This document shows, one piece after another, positions 55,037-63,584 of a stretch of 64,000 nucleotides of DNA. Source of the DNA: Salinisphaera sp040361255. Lineage in GTDB: Bacteria > Pseudomonadota > Gammaproteobacteria > Nevskiales > Salinisphaeraceae. The position numbers were made by a program, and so were the translations under genes. The notes below the pieces were generated by a model. It saw only the letters and a list, made by a program, of their open reading frames with translations, did not search any database and was not told the DNA's origin. The DNA lies in assembly GCF_040361255.1 (NCBI RefSeq), contig NZ_APNG01000002.1:248001-312000 (forward strand), read 5' to 3'. Positions within the stretch are counted from its first letter, which is position 1. Each line of letters starts with the position of its first letter.

Positions 55037-55705
55037 TCAGAGCGAATCCCAGCTGCTGCCCTTGCGCCGACGCCGGAACAGCGGCAGCACCAGCCCGATA
55101 ATCACGCCACCGATGAGAATCAGCGCGCCGATCTTCATGCCATCGCGCCGGCTTTGCAGGGCCGCGTTTTCGTGGCGCAGACGCTCGTTGTCGCTACGCA
55201 TCGACAACAGTTCTTCGCGGTATTTCTCGTTTTCGTTGCTGATGCGTACCGCATCCGCCGACGTCTCGCGCAGCTGCTGCAGGCGCTGGGACAGCTCCTG
55301 ATTCTCGTTCTGCAGGTTCGTCTTGGTCTCGGTCAGTTCTTCCGAGCCGCTGCGGACTTCGGAGAGCTGCTCCTTGAGCTGCTCGTTTTCCTGCTTGAAC
55401 TTCTCGACCTGGGCCTGCATCGAAGCGATACGCGTACGCGCGGCCGGCTGATCGGACAAAAACCGGGTCAGCACATAACCGGTGGTGCCATCGGCAGTAC
55501 GCACCTGGGTCCAACCATTCGCCTCGGAGAGCGTGGTCAAGCGATCGCCGGCTTCCACCAATTCACTGATGCGATAGCCCGTGCCCGGACCACGACGCAT
55601 GTTGATCGACAACTCGTCGCTGACATAGCGCGTGGCGGCAGTCGCAACGCTGCTGAACAGCATGATCCCGACAAGGCCGGCGAGCAGCCCGGATTGATAA
55701 CGCAT
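55037..55705 (-). CDS. SH3-domain envelope protein (TIGR04211 type)
   Basis: A 222-aa protein with an N-terminal signal-anchor (LLAGLVGIMLFSSVATAATR) and a bacterial SH3 domain (SDELSINMRRGPGTGYRISE, then GWTQVRTADGTTGYV). A coiled coil of about 95 residues follows (QAQVEKFKQENEQLKEQLSEV). A C-terminal membrane helix (ALILIGGVIIGLVLPLF) ends in a basic tail. The layout matches the YgiM/TIGR04211 family of unknown function, probably at the periplasmic face. Upstream is the MITE-like element. Confidence 0.88.
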   Translation of the reverse strand: MRYQSGLLAGLVGIMLFSSVATAATRYVSDELSINMRRGPGTGYRISELVEAGDRLTTLSEANGWTQVRTADGTTGYVLTRFLSDQPAARTRIASMQAQVEKFKQENEQLKEQLSEVRSGSEELTETKTNLQNENQELSQRLQQLRETSADAVRISNENEKYREELLSMRSDNERLRHENAALQSRRDGMKIGALILIGGVIIGLVLPLFRRRRKGSSWDSL

Positions 55706-55901
55706 GAGAGGCCTTTCTTCGATTCAGGTTTCAGTCGTTCGAGCGTCGGCACGCAATCCGCGCGGCGGTAAACACCACGGCGGTCGGCCAGCGCCCGAGT
55801 GTAGCAAACCCTTGCCGCGCTTCGACGCTCTTTTTAAGCGGGTGTCGCCAATGCCGCGAAACTGCCCGGCCTGCGACTGCATTATGGCTGCCCGCTTGTC
55901 A

Positions 55902-56177
55902 GGGAAGCTCTGCATAACCTCTCGCGGTTCGCGTTCGAGTGCTCAAATGCGTTGGGACAAGGCGTCCGAGCGCAGCGCCTGCCTCATTGGCAGGTCAAGC
56001 TCGGCAACGCCGTCGCGGAGCATTTGAGGCCGAACCGCTTAGCGGCCGGGGCTTTGCGCGCGCCTGGTCGGCGTCGAGGCAGGCGCACCGTGCAACCAGC
56101 ACGCTACGTCTCCCTCTCCTTGCCAGCCACGCGCAAAGCACGCCGGCGCGACCGTGACAGGTTGTGCAGAGCTTCCC
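55902..56177. mobile_element. 276-bp MITE-like element
   Basis: Inverted ends of about 28 bp: left GGGAAGCTCTGCATAACCTC matches the reverse complement of the right end (GGGAAGCTCTGCACAACCTG). Agreement continues with few mismatches through CGCGG-TCGCG. Inside, GTGCTCAAATGCG and GCATTTGAG-type arms near 55940 and 56020 are also inverted. No transposase fits the 276 bp. End sequences resemble those of IS5-type elements, so it is probably a non-autonomous derivative. A target-site duplication is not clear. Confidence 0.75.
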
Positions 56178-56211
56178 TAGACTACGCCGGTTTATCAGCA
56201 GCGGCGCGACT

Positions 56212-57021
56212 ATGGAACTGACCGATATCGGCGCGAACCTCGCGCATGAAAGCTTTGCCGATGATCTGGACGACGTGCTGGCACGCGCCGAGGCGGCGGG
56301 CGTACGCCGGCTGGTGGTCACCGGCAGCGATCTGGACAGCAGTGAGGCCGCGGTTGATCTGGCCGGGCGCTATCCCGGCCAGTGCTTCGCCACGGCCGGG
56401 CTGCATCCGCATCATGCCCGGGACTGGAGCCCGGCCCACGAACAACTCATGCGCGACAGCGCGAGGGCCCAGCGGCTGGTCGCCATCGGCGAAACCGGGC
56501 TGGATTTCTTTCGTGACATCGCCCCGCGCGATGCACAGGAGCGCGTCTTTGCGGCCCAACTGGCCGTAGCCTGCGATCACGGCCTGCCGGTATTTCTGCA
56601 CCAACGCGACGCCCATGCACGCTTTCTGCCCATTCTGCGGGAGCATTTACCGCATCTCACGCGTGCGGTGGTGCACTGTTTTACCGACAGTGCTCAGGCA
56701 CTCGATGCCTATCTCGACGCCGGCTGTTATATCGGGGTCACCGGCTGGATATGCGATGAACGCCGCGGGCGTGATCTCTACGACAATGTGGCGCGTATCC
56801 CCGACGACCGCCTGATGATCGAAACCGATTGTCCCTATCTCATGCCGCGCACGATCCGGCCCAAACCCAAAACGCGGCGCAACGAACCGGCCAACCTGCC
56901 GTGGGTGGCCGAAACCGTAGCAGCCGCGCGTGACCAGTCGGTGGCGCAGGTCGCGGCACTCACGCATGCGAACGCGGGCCGTTTTTTCGCGATCGAGGGC
57001 TCGGACGCGCAGGGGCAGTAG
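56212..57021 (+). CDS. tatD: TatD family metallo-DNase
   Basis: TatD-type enzymes are metal-dependent 3'-5' exonucleases or D-aminoacyl-related amidohydrolase-fold enzymes. The 269-aa protein starts ELTDIGANLAHESF, as E. coli TatD starts with a D-x-G-x-N form instead of D-x-H-x-H. It has GIHPHHA-like GLHPHHARDW, AIGETGLDFFRD (Glu ligand), FLHQRDAH (His), VVHCFTD (His) and IETDCPYLMPR (Asp). The ATG at 56212 begins just after the MITE-like element. It is followed by the DUF883 gene. Confidence 0.93.
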   Translation: MELTDIGANLAHESFADDLDDVLARAEAAGVRRLVVTGSDLDSSEAAVDLAGRYPGQCFATAGLHPHHARDWSPAHEQLMRDSARAQRLVAIGETGLDFFRDIAPRDAQERVFAAQLAVACDHGLPVFLHQRDAHARFLPILREHLPHLTRAVVHCFTDSAQALDAYLDAGCYIGVTGWICDERRGRDLYDNVARIPDDRLMIETDCPYLMPRTIRPKPKTRRNEPANLPWVAETVAAARDQSVAQVAALTHANAGRFFAIEGSDAQGQ

Positions 57022-57088
57022 TACGGATAGTCGCAAGGGGGTGAAAGCCGTTATGCTGGTTTCACCACTTTCGAATCCAGAGATTCCC

Positions 57089-57358
57089 ATGAGCCAGAGC
57101 GCCGAAACCGAAACCCTGAAAAAAGACATCGAACAACTGCGTAACGACCTGGCCGCGCTCGCGAAAAGCTACCGTGCCTCTGGCGAGAATCACGCCCAGG
57201 CCGGCCTCGATGCCGCCCGCGGTAAATACGACGAATTACGCCGCGAAGCCGGCCGCCATGCCCAGGACGTGGGCAGCGAAATCGAAGCCCGCCCGTTCAC
57301 CAGCGTGCTCGCCGCTTTCGGTATCGGCCTCGTTCTGGGCAAGCTGATCGGCCGCTAG
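57089..57358 (+). CDS. DUF883 family (YqjD/ElaB-like) membrane-tethered protein
   Basis: An 89-aa protein with a charged, coiled N-terminal two-thirds (ETLKKDIEQLRNDLAALAKSY) and a C-terminal glycine-rich membrane helix (FTSVLAAFGIGLVLGKLIG). This is the ElaB/YqjD fold, which links ribosomes to the inner membrane in stationary phase in E. coli. It is preceded by TTCCC with an ATG at 57089. The next gene, 3 bp later, matches the YqjE position. Confidence 0.85.
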   Translation: MSQSAETETLKKDIEQLRNDLAALAKSYRASGENHAQAGLDAARGKYDELRREAGRHAQDVGSEIEARPFTSVLAAFGIGLVLGKLIGR

Positions 57359-57361
57359 GCC

Positions 57362-57859
57362 ATGGGCACCGTTAAAGAAAAGATCATTCAGGTACTCAGC
57401 CTGAATGTCGTGCTCTGGCTGCTGATGCTGCTGGTGTTCAGCGGCCTGCTGCTGTGTACGGCCGGCGTTTATCTATGGCTGGCCACGCATTACACGCAGG
57501 TCGAGGCGCTGCTGCTTGCCGGCGGCGGGCTGATCGGCATCGTCGTGCTGTTGCTGATCGTGGTATTGCTGTCCAGACGCAGCACGCCGGCCCAGAAGCA
57601 GGCCCCGGCCAAGGCAAGCGCGAACAAGCCGGTGAACGCTTACGCCGACAACGCGATCGAACAACAGCTACGCCCGATTCTGGGTAACCAGGCAACCGAC
57701 TGGGCCAAGCGCAACAGTGGCGTGGCGATCGCCGGGGCGCTGACCGCCGGCGTGGTACTGGCCGCAAGTCCGCGTGCGCGCGCGCTGATCGCCGGTGCAG
57801 CCGGGCCGATTTTCACCCGTAAGGCCATGCAGATGTTCGAGCGCATGACTGATAGCTAA
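57362..57859 (+). CDS. YqjE-like (holin superfamily III) membrane protein
   Basis: A 165-aa protein with two adjacent hydrophobic segments (about 15-38, WLLMLLVFSGLLLCTAGVYL, and 50-70, LLLAGGGLIGIVVLLLIVVL). A soluble helical part with a third hydrophobic stretch (SGVAIAGALTAGVVLAAS) follows. In enterobacteria yqjD is followed by yqjE, a PF07332 holin-superfamily protein, and the layout here fits that pair. The function is unknown. Confidence 0.68.
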   Translation: MGTVKEKIIQVLSLNVVLWLLMLLVFSGLLLCTAGVYLWLATHYTQVEALLLAGGGLIGIVVLLLIVVLLSRRSTPAQKQAPAKASANKPVNAYADNAIEQQLRPILGNQATDWAKRNSGVAIAGALTAGVVLAASPRARALIAGAAGPIFTRKAMQMFERMTDS

Positions 57860-58120
57860 CCGAAATGGCGCCGCGGGCATGTCGAAAGGCGGCATGTCGG
57901 CGGCGCCGGTCTACGAAGCGAACCCTAAAACCCGCGCGCACCAGATCGCGCGCGATGGCGTAACGCGTCGCTGGGCTTATCGGTTTGTTCGGCCCAACCT
58001 GCGTCGCCCGGCCTGAGTTGCATGGACTACACCACCGCCCTTCGGTGCTTCGGGCTTGGAATAGGAATGATTATCAGTTAGTTTTTAGCCGTTCATTCAT
58101 TCCGTGTTGGCGTATTTACG
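57860..58120. other. Intergenic region upstream of the iron operon
   Basis: About 260 bp holding the Fur-box-like site at 58062-58076 and the ribosome region for the iron operon. No gene or terminator was recognised in the rest. Confidence 0.5.
58062..58076 (+). promoter_or_regulatory. Fur-box-like operator
   Basis: TAGGAATGATTATCA matches the Fur core TGATAATNATTATCA at 11 of 14 scored positions, with the right half exact. It lies 45 bp upstream of the first iron-operon gene. It would give repression by Fe2+-Fur. Sequence match only. Confidence 0.6.
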
Positions 58121-58909
58121 ATGAAGCCTGTCTCGATTCTCCCCCGCTGCGCGCTGATTGGCGCGGCGCTCCTGTTTGCTCAAACCGTATCTGCCCACGG
58201 CGACGATGCCCCCAGCGTGGCCGAGGTCGGCGAACATATCGGCGACTACGAAAATGAAATCGCGGACATGAGCGATACCGTGGCCGCGATCGTCGCCGAT
58301 TACGACAAAGGCGATTCGGTCGGCGAACGGGTCGACGAGCTGGTCGATACCTGGGAGAACGTCGAATTCCACGAAGCGGTCGAAACCCATGCGATGGTGC
58401 TCTACCCGCCGATCTGGACCGCGCTGGGCGGGCTGCGCGAAGCCGTGGACGAACCGGATGCCACCGCCGAGGTCCAATCCTGGCAGGCGCGTTTCGATCA
58501 TGCCCTGCACGAAGGCGTTGGCGCCTTGAAGCTGGTGGCCGCACAAGGTGCCGCGGCACCGACCCCCAAACCCGCGGAACCGGCCGATGCCTCGACCATC
58601 GATATTATCAAACGCAATCTCGATACGGTGGTGGAACGCTATCGTTCGGGTGATGTCGAAGCCGCAAATGCGCTTCTCCATCAGACCTATATGGAACGCT
58701 TTGAAGGTATCGAAGGAACCCTGATCGAAAGCGATGCCGATCTCGTGACCGACCTCGAAAAAGACTTCAATGCCACCCTGCCGCTGCTGATGGAAAAATC
58801 CGCTTCGCCCAATAAACTGGCCTCGGCGGTGGAATCCATGCAGGCCAAGCTCGACCGCGCCCAGACCATTCTCGACGAAGCGGCCGATAACAAGCCGTCG
58901 GTGTTCTAG
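58121..58909 (+). CDS. Periplasmic helical protein, FTR1-N-terminal-like, iron operon
   Basis: A 262-aa exported protein (signal peptide to about residue 25, ending TVSA-HG). The mature part is all-helical and acidic. The C-terminal part, NLDTVVERYRSGDVEAANALLHQTY-MERFEGIEGTL, resembles the soluble N-terminal region of FTR1-type iron permeases (acidic FE-x-IE pattern). The N-terminal part has HIGDYENEIADM and VETHAMVLYPP. It is the first gene of the FbpABC operon, behind a Fur-like site, so a periplasmic iron-binding or oxidation role is a reasonable inference. Family membership needs a profile search. Confidence 0.6.
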   Translation: MKPVSILPRCALIGAALLFAQTVSAHGDDAPSVAEVGEHIGDYENEIADMSDTVAAIVADYDKGDSVGERVDELVDTWENVEFHEAVETHAMVLYPPIWTALGGLREAVDEPDATAEVQSWQARFDHALHEGVGALKLVAAQGAAAPTPKPAEPADASTIDIIKRNLDTVVERYRSGDVEAANALLHQTYMERFEGIEGTLIESDADLVTDLEKDFNATLPLLMEKSASPNKLASAVESMQAKLDRAQTILDEAADNKPSVF

Positions 58910-58911
58910 CC

Positions 58912-59937
58912 ATGGATCGTCGCAGCCTGCTCAAAAGTGCGTTGGCACTTGGCCTGCTCGGCCCGGTAACCCCGTTGTGGGCGGCAGAAACGACGGCTGC
59001 GGCCGAGTCGGCCGACGACCTGCCGCCGCTGTCGGGCTCGCTGACGGTGTATCTGGGGCGCGGTGAAGGCGGACTCTACGATGATATCGTCGCCGCCATT
59101 CGCAAGCGCAACCCGGACCTCGATCTCAAGATCCGGCGTGCGCCCTCGGCGGCCCTGGCCAACACGCTGATCGCCGAATCCAAGGCGGGCGTGCGACGCG
59201 CCGATCTGTTCTGGTCGATCGATGCGAGTTCGCTGGGCGCAGTGGCCGCGCACGCGAAGACCACGCCCATACCCGGCGCGATCCAGCAGCACATCAAGCC
59301 CGATTTTCGCTACGACCAGTGGGCCGCGATCTCGGGCCGCCTGCGTACCGTGCCGTACAACCCTACGCGAATCGATCCAGCGCAGCTGCCTTCGCACATC
59401 ATGGACTTCGCCGATACCGACCTGAAGATCGGCTGGGCGCCGGCCTATGGGGCGTTTCAGTCGTTCGTAACCGCCATGCGCCTGCTTGAAGGCGAAGATC
59501 GCACACGCGAATGGCTGCTGGGCGTCAAACGCCAGGCCAAGAGCTATGCCGGCGAACTGGGCGTAGTCATGGCGGTCGCCCGGGGCGAAGTGGACGTCGG
59601 CTTTGCCAATCACTATTACACCCTGCGGCTGAAAAAAGGCCAGCCCGATGCCAATGTGGCCCTGGCGCTTACGCAGAATGATGCCGGCAGCCTGGTCAAT
59701 TCCTCCGGCGTACTGTTGCTCGACGATAATCCGCTGGCGCGCAATTTCCTGCGTTATCTGCTCAGTCGCGAGGTGCAGTCCTTTCTGGCCAGCCAGGCCT
59801 ACGAGATTCCCATGGCCGCTGATGTGGCGCCGCCGGCCGGCCTGCCGGGCAAGATCCATCCGCCCGAAATCGATCTCACCCGCCTGAGCGATTTACAGCC
59901 GATCCTGGATTTGCTGCGCGAAACGCGCGTGCTATGA
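58912..59937 (+). CDS. fbpA: Iron(III) ABC transporter substrate-binding protein
   Basis: A 341-aa type 2 periplasmic binding protein. Its N-terminus has a twin-arginine signal (DRRSLLKSALALGLLG), so Tat export is possible. The mature part has LTVYLGRGEGGLYDDIV-like domain start, RRADLFWSIDASSLG, and FANHYYTLRLKKG, with paired tyrosines as in FbpA/FutA ferric-iron ligands. It is 2 bp after the FTR1-like gene and overlaps fbpB by 4 bp. Confidence 0.88.
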   Translation: MDRRSLLKSALALGLLGPVTPLWAAETTAAAESADDLPPLSGSLTVYLGRGEGGLYDDIVAAIRKRNPDLDLKIRRAPSAALANTLIAESKAGVRRADLFWSIDASSLGAVAAHAKTTPIPGAIQQHIKPDFRYDQWAAISGRLRTVPYNPTRIDPAQLPSHIMDFADTDLKIGWAPAYGAFQSFVTAMRLLEGEDRTREWLLGVKRQAKSYAGELGVVMAVARGEVDVGFANHYYTLRLKKGQPDANVALALTQNDAGSLVNSSGVLLLDDNPLARNFLRYLLSREVQSFLASQAYEIPMAADVAPPAGLPGKIHPPEIDLTRLSDLQPILDLLRETRVL

Positions 59938-61442
59938 AGCGCGTGCCGCTGCTGTGGCTGGCTGCCGCCGTCATCGCGGCGGCCGCGCTCGCCCCCGTCG
60001 TCGTACTGGTATTCATGAGCCTGAATGCCGATGTGCTATTCGACGGGCGCAGTATCGAAATCCTGATCAACACCGGCCTGCTTGGCCTGCTCACGGTCGC
60101 CGGTGCTGTGATCATCGGCGTGCCGCTGGCGATCGTGACTACTTATACGGCCATGCCGCTGCGCCGGCTATGGGTGGCCCTGCTCGCCGCACCACTGGCC
60201 GTGCCCAGCTATCTGGGCGCATTCGCCTTCTTTGCTGCCTTCGGCCAGGGTGGCGAAATCGACGCGCTCACCGGCATTGCCACCCCGCGCGCCGAGGGGC
60301 TGATCGGCGCGACGCTGGTGATGACGCTCTATACCTATCCGTTCGTGTTCCTTGCCACGCGCGCTGCGCTGCAGACACTGGATGCCAACGTGGTCGATGC
60401 CGCGCGCACGCTCGGACTGCCATTGCCGGCCGCACTATTGCGTATCGTGCTGCCACGCGCCGCCAACGGTATCGCCGCCGGCGCGCTATTGGTCGCGCTG
60501 TATACCCTGTCGGATTTCGCGACCCCGGAGATCATGCACCTGGATACGTTCACCCGCATGATCTATGTCGAATACAACGCCTTCGGCCTGGATCGTGCGG
60601 CGTTGATGTCGTTGCAGCTGCTGGCCCTGGTGGTCTGCGTGCTGGTGCTAGAAGCGCGTATTCGCGTACGCCGCGAACGCCCGGGGCGCGTGCTGCGTTT
60701 GACGCTGGGCTGGCCGCTGCGCGTGGCGGCCACGCTGCTCGCGGTCGCGGTGCTCGCGGCCGCGTTGGTCCTGCCGATCGGAATATTCCTGCTCTGGCTG
60801 ATACGTGAAGGCGGCGCCGGCTTCGAGTTCGGCTATGCGCTCAATTCCGCCTACGCCGCGCTTCTGGTTGCCGGTGCGGCGGTCACCGTGGCCTTGCCGC
60901 TGGCCTATGCGGCAAGCACGGGCTGGTTCGGCAAGTTGTGTGAGCGCGCCAGCTATCTGGGTTTCGGTATTCCCGGCATCGTCATGGGCACAGCACTCGT
61001 CTATCTGGGCCTGCGCGTACCCGTGCTCTACCAGACGCTGGCGCTGATGGTCGCCGCACTCACCCTGCGTTTTCTGCCGCTGGCCGTGGGCAGCGTGCGC
61101 TCCAGCACCGAGCGCGTGGAATCGAGTCTGATCGGTGCCGCACGCAGCCTCGGCGCCACACCGGCCGAGGCTTTCAGGCGGGTTAGCCTGCCGCTGATTC
61201 TGCCCGGCATCGTGGCCGGGGCCGCGCTGGTATTTCTGGAAGCCATGCGCGAATTGCCGGCGACCCTGCTGCTTCGGCCGAACGAATTCGATACCCTTGC
61301 CACCTATCTCTGGCGTGTCTACGAAGCCGGTTACCTCGGGCGCGGCGCGTTGCCCGCCCTGGCGTTGATCGCCGTATCGGCAATTGCGCTCGTACTCATG
61401 CTTTCCGGCGAGGCACGCCGTCAGCGCACCCTCGGTGTGTAG
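59934..61442 (+). CDS. fbpB: Iron ABC transporter permease, fused two-domain
   Basis: A 502-aa inner-membrane permease with two fused transport units of about six helices each. Each has the EAA-type coupling segment: AARTLGLPLPAALLRIVLPRA in the first and AARSLGATPAEAFRRVSLPLI in the second. This is the FbpB/SfuB layout. The start overlaps fbpA (ATGA). It should pair with the FbpC ATPase for ferric-iron import. Confidence 0.92.
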   Translation: MKRVPLLWLAAAVIAAAALAPVVVLVFMSLNADVLFDGRSIEILINTGLLGLLTVAGAVIIGVPLAIVTTYTAMPLRRLWVALLAAPLAVPSYLGAFAFFAAFGQGGEIDALTGIATPRAEGLIGATLVMTLYTYPFVFLATRAALQTLDANVVDAARTLGLPLPAALLRIVLPRAANGIAAGALLVALYTLSDFATPEIMHLDTFTRMIYVEYNAFGLDRAALMSLQLLALVVCVLVLEARIRVRRERPGRVLRLTLGWPLRVAATLLAVAVLAAALVLPIGIFLLWLIREGGAGFEFGYALNSAYAALLVAGAAVTVALPLAYAASTGWFGKLCERASYLGFGIPGIVMGTALVYLGLRVPVLYQTLALMVAALTLRFLPLAVGSVRSSTERVESSLIGAARSLGATPAEAFRRVSLPLILPGIVAGAALVFLEAMRELPATLLLRPNEFDTLATYLWRVYEAGYLGRGALPALALIAVSAIALVLMLSGEARRQRTLGV

Positions 61443-61457
61443 ACAGGACAACAGCCC

Positions 61458-62498
61458 ATGCTAGAAATCGACAATCTGTCGATCCGTTATGACAATGCCC
61501 CGGCGGTCGAAGACTTCAGTCTGGCACTCGCGGACGACGAAATCGTAACCCTGGTCGGGCCGACCGGTTGCGGCAAGACCAGCGTGCTACGCGCCGTCGC
61601 GGGCCTGATCGCGCCGTCGGCGGGCGAGATCCGTATCGGCGCCCACCGTATCGATGCAAAACGCCAGGTACCGCCGGAAAAACGCGGCGTCGGCCTGGTG
61701 TTTCAGGATTTCGCGCTGTTTCCGCATCTCAACGTTGAAGACAATATCGCCTTTCGCCTGAAGGATCGCGCGCCGGCCCGCCATTGGCTGTACACGCTGG
61801 GCATGGAAAAGCATCGTCATGCCATGCCCGATACGCTCTCCGGCGGCCAGAAACAGCGCGTGGCCCTGGCCCGCGCCCTGGCCCATGCGCCGTCGGTGCT
61901 GTTGCTCGACGAACCGCTGGCCAGCCTCGATGCCGCACTCAAGGCCGAACTGCGCTGGCAGATTCGCCAGGCCCTGAAGGCCGCGCGCGTACCGGCGATC
62001 TGGGTCACCCACGATCAGACCGAAGCGCTGTCGGTCGGCGATCGCATGGGCGTGATGCGCGCCGGCCGGCTCGAACAGCTCGATCGGGCCGATGTGTGTT
62101 TTCGCAAACCCGCGACCCGGTTCGTTGCCCGTTTTCTCGGCGATGCCGCCTTCGTGCCCGGCTGGATCGAGGCCGACCGCGTGCATACGGATCTTGGCGA
62201 CACACCGCTGGATGACGCCCATTATGGCCACGGTGATCGCGTGGATGTACTGGTACGCCCGGACGATCTCGCACTTCGTCGTAAAACTGACGGCAACAGT
62301 CGTATTGAATGGAGCCGCTACGAAGGCGAAACCCGACTGCATGGCGTTCGCCTCAAGCAAGGCGAGCAACTGCTCGTGCGCACCAACCACGAAGATCGCT
62401 TCGAGGATGGCGAGTCGGTCGACATGCGCATCTGTGCCGGCCATGCGCTGGCTCTGTTCGAGCGCTCGGCACGCGAAGCGCGCGCTGAACCGGCATGA
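61458..62498 (+). CDS. fbpC: Iron ABC transporter ATP-binding protein
   Basis: A 346-aa ABC ATPase. Walker A is GPTGCGKTS near residue 35, Q-loop VFQDFALFPHL, signature LSGGQKQRVALARAL, Walker B VLLLDEPLASLDAAL, and H-loop WVTHDQTEAL. A C-terminal TOBE-like region (VDVLVRPDDLALR) follows. It energises FbpB. It is 15 bp after fbpB. The operon ends here; the next genes are on the other strand. Confidence 0.94.
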   Translation: MLEIDNLSIRYDNAPAVEDFSLALADDEIVTLVGPTGCGKTSVLRAVAGLIAPSAGEIRIGAHRIDAKRQVPPEKRGVGLVFQDFALFPHLNVEDNIAFRLKDRAPARHWLYTLGMEKHRHAMPDTLSGGQKQRVALARALAHAPSVLLLDEPLASLDAALKAELRWQIRQALKAARVPAIWVTHDQTEALSVGDRMGVMRAGRLEQLDRADVCFRKPATRFVARFLGDAAFVPGWIEADRVHTDLGDTPLDDAHYGHGDRVDVLVRPDDLALRRKTDGNSRIEWSRYEGETRLHGVRLKQGEQLLVRTNHEDRFEDGESVDMRICAGHALALFERSAREARAEPA

Positions 62499-62532
62499 AC
62501 TGAATTAACAAACAATAACTTATATCGCGTTT

Positions 62533-63009
62533 TTAATCGCGTTTCGATAGTTTAATCAATACCGCGCCCAGGAGCGCGCCGAGCAGCGTCAGGGCCGCAC
62601 TCACGCCAAAGGTCAGGCGAAACGCATCCGCCGGACCGATCAACCAGCCGGCAACGGTCGGCCCGATCAGCTGGCCGGCGGCAAAGAATACGGTGACATA
62701 ACTCACCGCCAGCGGTGCCTGATCGATATTCACCCGTTCCGTCGAGGCCGCCAGCGACGAGGTGAACATGCCGGTCACGGCCGCACCCAGAATCACGTAA
62801 TGGGCGGCGAAGCCGAACAACGAAGGCGATAACACCGGCAACACGGTGCTCACGAACGCCAGGCTCATGGCCAGCGTCAGGCTCTGGGCGCGCCCGAGCC
62901 GATCGGACAGATTGCCCCAGAGCGGGCCGAACAGAATACCCAGCATTCCCATGAACGACGCCAGCGCCCCGGCGACATCGTCCTCGTTCGTGTAGCCGAT
63001 CGGTCGCAT
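62533..63009 (-). pseudogene. MFS transporter, C-terminal fragment
   Basis: A 158-residue open frame covering only the second half of a major-facilitator protein. It has five to six helices, starting FMGMLGILFGPLWGNLSDRLGRAQS (the second MFS loop motif), then FTSSLAASTERV and TFGVSAALTLLGALLGAVLI. The first six helices are missing. Its upstream end abuts a fragment of an unrelated DUF6429-like gene, so this is a truncated remnant. It may still be expressed, but transport is unlikely. Confidence 0.7.
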
Positions 63010-63106
63010 CCCAGGGAAAGCCCTTCCATGCCCGCCTATCGTCGTGCAGCGTCAAGTACAGCAAGGCGAGCACGGCCGCGTCGATTTTATCGTCATCAGG
63101 TTCCAT
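62998..63106 (-). pseudogene. DUF6429-like gene fragment (N-terminal part)
   Basis: From ATG at 63106 the frame reads DDDKIDAAVLALLYLTLHDD-RRAWKGFPWDA-x-DRLHE, matching the start of DUF6429 proteins (KID-x-AVLALLYL, WDA-x-DRLHE-x-G). The rest of the family, about 40 residues, is absent; the frame runs on in a shadow of the MFS fragment. The exact junction is unclear because both readings look sensible for a few codons. Confidence 0.6.
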
Positions 63107-63243
63107 AAGCGGACATTACCGCGACCGCTCAGCAATATCCAAATCGGCTCGAACCGATTCCGAGCGCCTCAAAGCGCTGCGGGTGACCGGCGCCGAATGT
63201 GGCAATGCAAGACCTGACCCCACCGCCCTTCGCTATCTGTTCA
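63107..63243. other. Short noncoding stretch between cassette site and DUF6429 fragment
   Basis: About 137 bp with no gene. It ends, on the minus strand, in GGTAATGTCCGCTT just before the DUF6429-like ATG. This could be a start region of another integron cassette. Confidence 0.4.
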
Positions 63244-63316
63244 CATAACGCCAAAGCTCAGTTGCCGGCCGAAGCGCGGCAGCGCTTTGGGCGGTCAACT
63301 GCAGCGACCAGTTAGG
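63244..63316 (-). other. attC integron recombination site 1
   Basis: A 73-bp imperfect palindrome; on the minus strand it begins CCTAACTGGTCGC and ends TTTGGCGTTATG. Typical R'' (RYYYAAC-like CCTAAC) and R' (GGCGTTA) boxes bound a long hairpin with GTTGACCG and CGGCAAC near its centre. It is about 90% identical to the second site at 63820-63892. The stop codon of the DUF2442 gene lies inside its R'' end, as is common for cassettes. Confidence 0.8.
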
Positions 63317-63584
63317 TTTTTGATGGACGATATTCCACCGACTTTTTTCCCTCTAGAAGACCTAGAACCGATATGTCTTCATCTACGTCGGGCCAGTGAA
63401 TGCCTTCTCCCTCGCCCAGCAGTTCGAAGTTCGAAAGCTGTTCGGGCGTAGCGCGTGCAAGACGAGGGAACCACACGAGCGGGACCGACAAAACCCGGCC
63501 ATCGCTAAGCGAGACCACAAGCTCTTCGCTTGTGCATTTAACTTGAGTCGCATGTGGCACGACATCAATTGCTAAAGAACTCAT
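63312..63584 (-). CDS. DUF2442 domain protein
   Basis: A 90-aa protein of the DUF2442 type: VKCTSEELVVSLSDGRVLSVPLVWFPRL, then EQLSNFELLGEGEGIHWPDVDEDISVLGLL. The ATG at 63584 has GGAGG eight bp upstream and lies inside the end of the DUF4160 gene (20-bp overlap), so translation is coupled. DUF2442 is often found beside DUF4160 in cassettes and plasmids, where the pair is proposed to be a toxin-antitoxin-like module. Not shown experimentally here. Confidence 0.85.
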   Translation of the reverse strand: MSSLAIDVVPHATQVKCTSEELVVSLSDGRVLSVPLVWFPRLARATPEQLSNFELLGEGEGIHWPDVDEDISVLGLLEGKKSVEYRPSKT

